Source: Bryopsis sp. KO-2023
Taxonomy: Eukaryota > Chlorophyta > Ulvophyceae > Bryopsidales > Bryopsidaceae
Length of the DNA: 64,000 nt
Assembly: GCA_030272585.1 (NCBI GenBank)
Contig: BSYQ01000004.1
Coordinates: forward strand, 1,674,001-1,738,000
Reading direction: 5' to 3'
In this document: positions 57,950-64,000 of the stretch, in pieces
Numbering within the stretch: position 1 is the stretch's first letter
How the letters are laid out: each line of letters starts with the position of its first letter
Translations under genes and position numbers: made by a program
The notes under the pieces: generated by a model
Databases searched by the model: none
What the model was told of the DNA's origin: nothing
What the model saw: the letters and a program-made list of their open reading frames with translations, nothing else

Positions 57950-58620
57950 TCCCAGAAAACAGTATGACTCAAATGAAACGTTTGACTCCTCCAGAAGATC
58001 TTCTACCCACAACAATGAGCGGCCGTGCATCTTGTAACAGCTTTCGGAGCGAAGGAGCAACTGAAGAAACGTCAACCTGATTCTCATACAGAACAGCAGA
58101 ATCTTTCCTCTCAAGACGAAACAGTAACCAGTAGAGCATCGAGACACCAAACTTAGACATGGATACATTCAGAATTCTGAGCTGAATTTTGTTTCGAAAC
58201 AAAATTTCCACACCTTTTGATCGCCGCCACGCGGCTGTCCTGCAAATGAAAGTATACTGGACGTCATAGCTCCAGTACGAGTTTTTCGAGGTGAGTGAGA
58301 AAGACGCCAAATTCAACGCCATCCGACCCACCTAACAGATCATGGCACGCAAGTCTTTGCGTCGACGCGCACAAAAGCGCCCATATCAGGGACGTAAGCA
58401 TAGGAAGCCGGTTCCACCCGGAGTTGGAGCCGCCAATGATCTGATACTCCGTCCAGATCGGGGTGTGCAAGTGTGTGGTTCGCGTGCACGTTCAGTAGGG
58501 TGCGTCCCTCCGCAGGCAGCTGGAAGGGTCTTAATTCAAACGTGTCGAGAAGGATGGTTGGGCCTATTTTCTTGGTGGCTACTGAAAACCACAGCAGTAG
58601 ATCGAAAGGACTTCCCACCT
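57950..58620. repeat. dispersed block upstream of T7
   Basis: Same family and orientation as the blocks 5' of T5 and T6. It supplies the uninterrupted version of the MITE target site (about 58325-58345). Confidence 0.55.
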
Positions 58621-58735
58621 GAGCTGCACACCCCTGTAGTCCATATCCGAGGAGACATCTTCTATTGCGTCCCCCAATCTCACCCTGTTCACTGTTTTCT
58701 TTTCCTCTTGCGCTGCTTTGTTGCACCTTCAAAAA

Positions 58736-60456
58736 ATATTCCACTCAGAAAGGCGGATGCTGCTCGCTTTCGTAAACACATTGTGCTTTTCTGGGGCGAC
58801 AGCACTGCGCATCAAGGTATCTTTTAAGCGAAAAGCGTTTGTCGATCCATTTTTACGAACCCCTTCTTAACCCGTCCATTTTCGGCCAAATACAATAAGC
58901 GGAGAATACCGACTGCCATGTTCTCCATGCAGACAACACGAATGGCGGCGGGAGCCTGGTTCAGCAGGTACGATTTTTGATCCATGTGAATTTTGGACGG
59001 GTGCGGGGCACGTTACCGCAGCGGAGCGTGACGATCTCCTTTTTTTGACATGAAGGCGGTGGACAAGAAGGAACTTTCCACAGCTCAACACGCAGACCAC
59101 CTTGCAGCGAGAAAGCTTCTGCAAAGCGAAAGGGCCTCTTCGTTTATCGCGGTACGACTGTCCATTGCACTTGATGGAATTTGAAATGTGTTCATTTTTT
59201 CCCAAGCATTGCCAACCAGTCAGATAGACAAACAGACATATGTGTCTTTTTGTTGTCGTAGGAAGGAGGAGAAGGCGCCAGTTCGGGGAGATATCCTTAT
59301 GCTTGTTCTTTGAGAAGGCTTGGAAGCCGGGAACACGGATGCGGTGGAGTGCTGATCGATAAGAAATGGGTTTTTTAACGGCTGTAAGTTGTGTCTCAGG
59401 GACCAGGTCACTGGGCATCCCAATAACATACATTGGTGGACTGGGGATCAATGATGAAGCTCAGGTAATTGCCGACAGGATATCAAAAAATGTCAATGTT
59501 CAGTTTTATGAGATACTGGACCTCGATGAGAGGGAATTGAAATTGAACGTGCAGACAATTCGTGCCGTACGCGTGATTCCGCATGAGAGGGTGGACCTGA
59601 AATACCGACGATGGTTATGACATCTCCCTGGTTGAGCTGGAAAATGAATCCACTGGAAAACCACTGAGTATGGTGCCATTCCATGGGACCAGCCCAGTTG
59701 CTGGCTGCAATTGGGTGGGGAAGAACCTCTGCCAGTCCGTCATTGAGTGCCACTTTGCAGGTTGCCAGGGATTTGGAGCTGGTTAGTGCTATCAACTGTC
59801 AGAATGCATGACATGATGTGCGCTCATGCCCTGAATCAAGGAGTATGTCATGGTAAGGGTCGGGTATTTTTGTTTGTTTTTCCCCCTTTTTTCCCACCAA
59901 CTTTTTTAGGAGTTCACAAACTGCCGGAAAAAACAGTGCTTGTTTGTTTTTTGTTTCTTTTACAACCCAAAACTGCACCTTTCTCATGCCCATAACCAAT
60001 TCTTTGGATTCTGACGTGGTAATTTTCGATCATCCTATCTTTTGTGTGTATTTTTCCCAAAGAAAAGAAGAATGCAAGTTTGAGAATGTCTAAAACCTGA
60101 TTCAAAAGGTGATTCGGGAAGCCCTTTAGTACTGCTTGATGCAAGTGGGAGCCCGCAATTCGACACGCTGGTGGGCATTGTGTCGTTTGGACCGAAGGAT
60201 TGTGGAGAATAGTTTGCGGGCAAATACAAGCCTGGTGTGTACACCAGTATCAGCTTTTTCCGGTCGTTGGAAATAATTTTTGAGTGCTGTTGAAATTGGA
60301 TCCAAACCAAAACAAAGCCTTAAATGTCGAATTTTTGATAACTGATTGTTTCTCAAATTACTGCAGACGGGTACGGCAACTCCACCTGGAGGGACTATCT
60401 CTCCTGTGGAGCTGCCTCCAAGTACGGTAACAATAGCTAGTAATTTCATTTTTTAA
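58736..60456 (+). pseudogene. T4: decayed trypsin-like protease, duplicate of T3
   Basis: It aligns base for base with T3. The start codon of T3 is ATA here (58736) and part of the signal peptide is deleted. Exons correspond to 58933-58967, 59056-59151 (its acceptor is AAG rather than CAG), 59262 onward, 60109 onward and 60367-60456. It shares with T3 the frameshift after KKWVF, the AVSC in place of AAHC, and the TAG after KDCGE. It lacks 17 bases near 59812 but keeps Ser in GDSGSPL, where T3 has Leu. So decay began before the duplication and continued afterwards. Confidence 0.8.
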
Positions 60457-61323
60457 TTTCCACACTGTGGAAGGATAGGATACAGGGACCTCACTTTATT
60501 GTTCAGAAACCAGTGAGCCCCAGATGGGGATTTAAGACTCGATGTTAATACATTCAAAGGAAGAAAGCTTGTGGGAGAGTGGTGGTTCCAGAAAGTGAAA
60601 ATTCACAGTTCACTGTACAGTGGCGATTATTTTACCAGTGTGTGGCTGTTTCACATGCCAAGAATTATTATTTGTATTCATCTTGCAATTGAATTCCCTT
60701 GCCAATTTCACATGTTGTGTGCCCCGACAATCGGTTCCGAAAAATTCTTTTTTGGGGGGGGGGTTGAGAGAATAAAATCGACGATCTGGCGTGTCTCACT
60801 CTGGATGAATGTTAGTGAAATGAAGATCAGAATGTATTGACACCTGGAGTGGCTTGTCGTTCGGTTTCTTCCCCCTCTCAACGAAAAATTTGGGTTTTTG
60901 TCTTTGGGTTTTTTTGGTTCCTGTTGGAGCTGTAGCTTTTTTTTTCTGGACATAGTGGTGTTGATGATCCACGTTACCAGTCCAGACAGAACAAAGCAGA
61001 GCTTTTTGATTGTTAGGTCTTCAAAGGCTGCAGGAGTAAGGGGGGGGATGTTGTATGTGCAGTTTTGAACTACACTCAGGTGGCTGTTGTGGATCGGCTT
61101 TGTAAAATGAAGAATGCATGTATGCTCTGGATGTGTGCCATGAAAAATGAGGCTCTTTATTATTGGTAGTGGTGGTGGGGTTTTTTGTAATATATGTGTG
61201 TGCACAGTGGTGTCACAATTTTTTGGGTGTTTCTCCTTCTCACTCCAAAAGGCAACGTGATATCGTTCCAGAAACTCTAAGCCTGTTCAGGGCACGTGAT
61301 ATCGCTCGACAGAAACTACTCAG
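60457..61323. other. spacer between T4 and gene C
   Basis: It matches the T3/gene B spacer. No exon is recognisable. CACGTGATATCGCTC near 61293 matches the motif upstream of gene B. Confidence 0.45.
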
Positions 61324-61345
61324 TCAAACCTACCCCTTATAAATA
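61324..61345 (+). promoter_or_regulatory. core promoter of gene C (GTCAAACCT + TATAAATA)
   Basis: Same layout as gene B: GTCAAACCT from 61323, TATAAATA at 61338-61345, then the predicted ATG at 61437. Confidence 0.65.
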
Positions 61346-61436
61346 CCCCTGTTTGCGCTCGTTCTTCATCTCCGGGTCCGGAAGCTGCAAGGAGACCAAA
61401 ATCTATTTGAGCGATACCAAGGACCTCGTACGTCCA

Positions 61437-64000
61437 ATGAATCCTATCCAATTCTTGTACCACAACTGGTGGAGACGCGTGTCCCTGGCGCACGTCCGTT
61501 CCGCGTGTTTCGACCGAGGGCCTAACTGCCACTGGAATCAGAAAAACCTGCATTATTACGGAGTTCAGCTTTGTGTGGCTGAGAAAAAGCTCCTGGACTG
61601 CAGAAAGCTGGGAGAATTGACAAAGGTGCAACAAGTGCTTTGGTCGAGCGAATCGTACATTTGTTTTGCAATCTGTGCTCAATGGGACGTTCATTTTGCT
61701 ATTAGGGCAGTAGCACACAGCGATCTCAAGAGACAAACTCCCTGGCTTCCCCGCCTCTTCTGTGCGCTCCTGACACACCACCGTCGACACACAATTGCCC
61801 GCCAGCTATTTCATCGATAGGGGATGGAAATGAGCGAGATCAAGCCGTCAGAAGCAACTCTGGAAAAGATGCATCCAGTTCAATGCAAGCTAGGGAAGAC
61901 GAGCCACGTTCCCCAGGGGGGTGTCCTGACGATGCGTCCAGTGGCGGGGATCAGTGCGAAAGTGATGAGAGCGTATCTGGTGTCACAAAAACTGTTGGCA
62001 GTGATTCCCAGAGATCTGAACGCGTTCGTCTCGAAATGGCTTATCTGATGGACGGGGTTTCCCTTGAACTGCAACCCCAATGCGACCATAGCGATATGTC
62101 GCCGCCAATTCCGGGCGCTGAGAGACTATCGAGCGATGGAGAAATAGCAGTGCATCTTGATGTTGAAGAAAGACTTTCACTTGTTGTGACTCCTCAACGG
62201 CAACTCAATACTGGGGAGCAGGAAAGGGCGCTGAGCGAATTGAAAATGGGCGAAGGAGCAAAGACGGTCCCAGGAACGAGTCAAACTACTTCTGAAATGA
62301 GGATGGAAGAAGATCGGACCCAGGTTGTTCCAGTCAATCCCGAAAATGATCGCGCAAACCTGGGAGAGACTGAAGGGGATTTTGGGACTCTAAGAACTAG
62401 AGATGAAACGTTGCTGCAAGATTCGCAAGTGTCTGGAGGCAAAATCAAGCAAGGGGGAAAAGCGATGATTGAAACAATTGCAACGGGGACAGAAGCAAGA
62501 GAATCTGTCTCAAAAGATTCAAAGCCAAATGATGGCTTGGGGAACGCGGAACGAGAGAAAACCCCAGATATCCAAAAACCATGCACCACAGAGACCTCCC
62601 AATTGTCGCAAGAGTGTGTACTCCTTGAAATGCACCAGGAGGGGGATTCTGTGAAGGTAACTGTTGCGATCGCTCCAAGCGGGGTTGAGGATGGTTGTTC
62701 AGAGGCGAAGCTGGATGACGGCCAAAGGGTGGAAACCGGATCGACTGACCATCTCGACGAAAGCGTCAAGGTGTCGCTTTCCACCGACGGCGACTCATGT
62801 TCTCTGTCGCTCACGGTGAACACTCAAGCAAATTCCTCAAAGGATCCTCTGGAAGGGTTGCCGCCTGTTCATGAGGAGAGCACGGGGAATGCTGATGGCG
62901 ATGGTGTAAGCGTGGCGCAACTCAAAGAGGAAGCGGAAATTCTTGAGGCGGAGATTGACAAAGAGAGACAAACGCTCCAGCAGGAGAAACAGAAGCTAGA
63001 AAAGCACCTCGGCGTTCTCATGAAGGTCATGGAGAAGCATGAGGAGGCCGAGAGCCGTGCATCAACACCTGGGAACTTGCAGCAACTGGAGGTACCTTCC
63101 CCTTCTGAAAGTCCGTCTTTCACCACATCCAGCAAACGTCTTTTTTCGAATCTCATAAAATGCTCTTCCATCGTTGATCAGGCCGAACGCTTGTCGTTGA
63201 TGAAAGAGATTGAACAGGAGAAAGAATGCCTGGCAGCAATTGTTTCAACTCTTGCCAGCAGCATGATGTCACCAAGATTAGAGTCAAGTGTGCAGGAGGG
63301 GGCCAGGAGTGACATCACCAACACGGGGTCTCCACTGCCTATGGACGAATCGATCGAGCAAGATGGAAAGCTCACGGTAGGAGGGGCGGATCGTTTCAGG
63401 CCGAGGAGGAAAGTCGAGGGAGGAGTGATAACAAGATCAGATGGGGCCAGAATTAACGCCACAATATTTCACATCGAGAAGGGGGGTCTTCTGCACGGTA
63501 TCGCGACTGTCAAGCACAACGGTGAAGACTACTGTGTCGACGCCGGTCTGCTGGAATCTTTGGATGGAAGCATCCCACTGTCGAAAATCATCGGGGAGCA
63601 CGGACACTTGGCAGGCAACGTGTTCTTCGACTTCATTGATCGAGGTCACGGAGATATAGAGGATGTGAACGGGGAGGATGTCGTTGGTGGTATCCTCGAA
63701 GCAATAGCAGGAGACGGCAAAGTCCAGGAAATGGCCATTGAGGGCGAAGACGACTGTTTGGACTTCGATTCTCTCAAACGTCTTTCTCCCGAGATGCCAT
63801 TGGACGTTCTCTTTGCGAAGCATGGTCACTTGGCTGCTTTGGAAGGACAAGGACAAATCTCAAAAGTTACCTTGATTGGCCGGCCAGTTGTTTGGAGCTT
63901 TTACGGGAAGGTCAAGTACACTCTGGTGGAGATCCCAGAAAACGGGGAAACATGTGTAACCCTACTGAGGAAAGCCGTCGTCAAGCATCAGGGCCAAAGC
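61437..64000 (+). CDS. gene C (partial): coiled-coil head plus IIEEHG-type repeats
   Basis: Predicted exons: 61437-61625, 61706-63091 and 63182 to the window end. Exon 1 differs from gene B by one residue (Ser to Ala) in 63. Exon 2 is slightly longer in the coiled coil (extra KHLGVLMKVME). The 90 bases 63092-63181, an intron in B, are open and in frame here, so C could read through. The body has units ending LSKIIGEHGHL (about 63585) and VLFAKHGHLAAL (about 63815). The second unit is absent from A and B. Eight residues around LEHDIQL of B are missing. No stop occurs before the edge. Like B, it is preceded by a T3-type pseudogene. Confidence 0.75.

Larger units (their letters stand above)
58668..64000. 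repeat. segmental duplicate of 23563-28950
   Basis: Second copy of the T3/gene B unit; see 23563. The window ends inside it. Confidence 0.9.

Overview
The window is eukaryotic nuclear DNA. Genes are split by short spliceosomal introns (mostly 80-380 bases, GT-AG with a few possible GC-AG), two promoters carry a TATAAATA box, and there is a chromodomain Ty3/gypsy retrotransposon, a LINE reverse-transcriptase copy, MITEs and many microsatellites and homopolymers. I see no bacterial operon features, tRNA, rRNA or CRISPR. The lineage cannot be fixed from the sequence. A large trypsin family beside a Tourist-like MITE and a chromovirus would fit an alga or another protist better than a vertebrate, but this is only a guess.

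Two gene families are interleaved and repeatedly duplicated. Family 1 is S1 (trypsin-like) serine proteases, several fused through a Ser/Thr/Pro linker to C-terminal ankyrin repeats: T1 (769-3239, +), T2 (3891-5577, +), T5 (22271-19300, -), T3 (23632-25379, +), T9 (34320-33168, -), T6 (48440-35846, -), a T8 fragment (50900-51684, +), T7 (57869-52944, -) and T4 (58736-60456, +). Nearly all are broken, each by a different event: internal deletion, frameshift, stop codons, a micro-inversion, or retrotransposon insertion. T1 stays open but has lost two catalytic residues. Family 2 is three long plus-strand genes (A 8042-14317, B 26383-31961, C 61437 to the window end) built on a repeat I do not recognise. 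Each unit is about 65-105 residues and ends in a motif like IIEEHG or VLEKHG. A differs from B and C in its first exons: membrane anchor plus P-loop in A, acidic linker plus coiled coil in B and C. A, B and C also differ by in-frame loss of whole units.

Layout: 0-3.3 kb T1; 3.8-5.6 kb T2; 8.0-14.3 kb gene A; 14.3-17.3 kb remnants and a dispersed non-coding block; 19.3-22.3 kb T5; 23.6-25.4 kb T3; 26.3-32.0 kb gene B; 33.2-34.8 kb T9 and an ankyrin scrap; 35.8-48.4 kb T6, split in exon 2 by a young 8,493-bp Ty3/gypsy element (39451-47943); 48.6-51.9 kb dispersed block, a 254-bp MITE, T8 and a LINE scrap; 52.2-57.9 kb ankyrin cassettes and T7, with a LINE in an intron; 58.7-60.5 kb T4; 61.3-64.0 kb gene C. 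T3 plus gene B and T4 plus gene C are one segmental duplication about 35.1 kb apart. Gene A with its 3' flank duplicates gene B with its 3' flank.

All exon boundaries were found by eye, using splice signals, reading phase and comparison between paralogues. Gene B closes as seven exons with consistent phase and 1,627 codons, and gene A closes similarly. No function is known for family 2. Its modular, fast-changing architecture beside decaying protease-ankyrin genes resembles recognition or defence loci, but that is inference.
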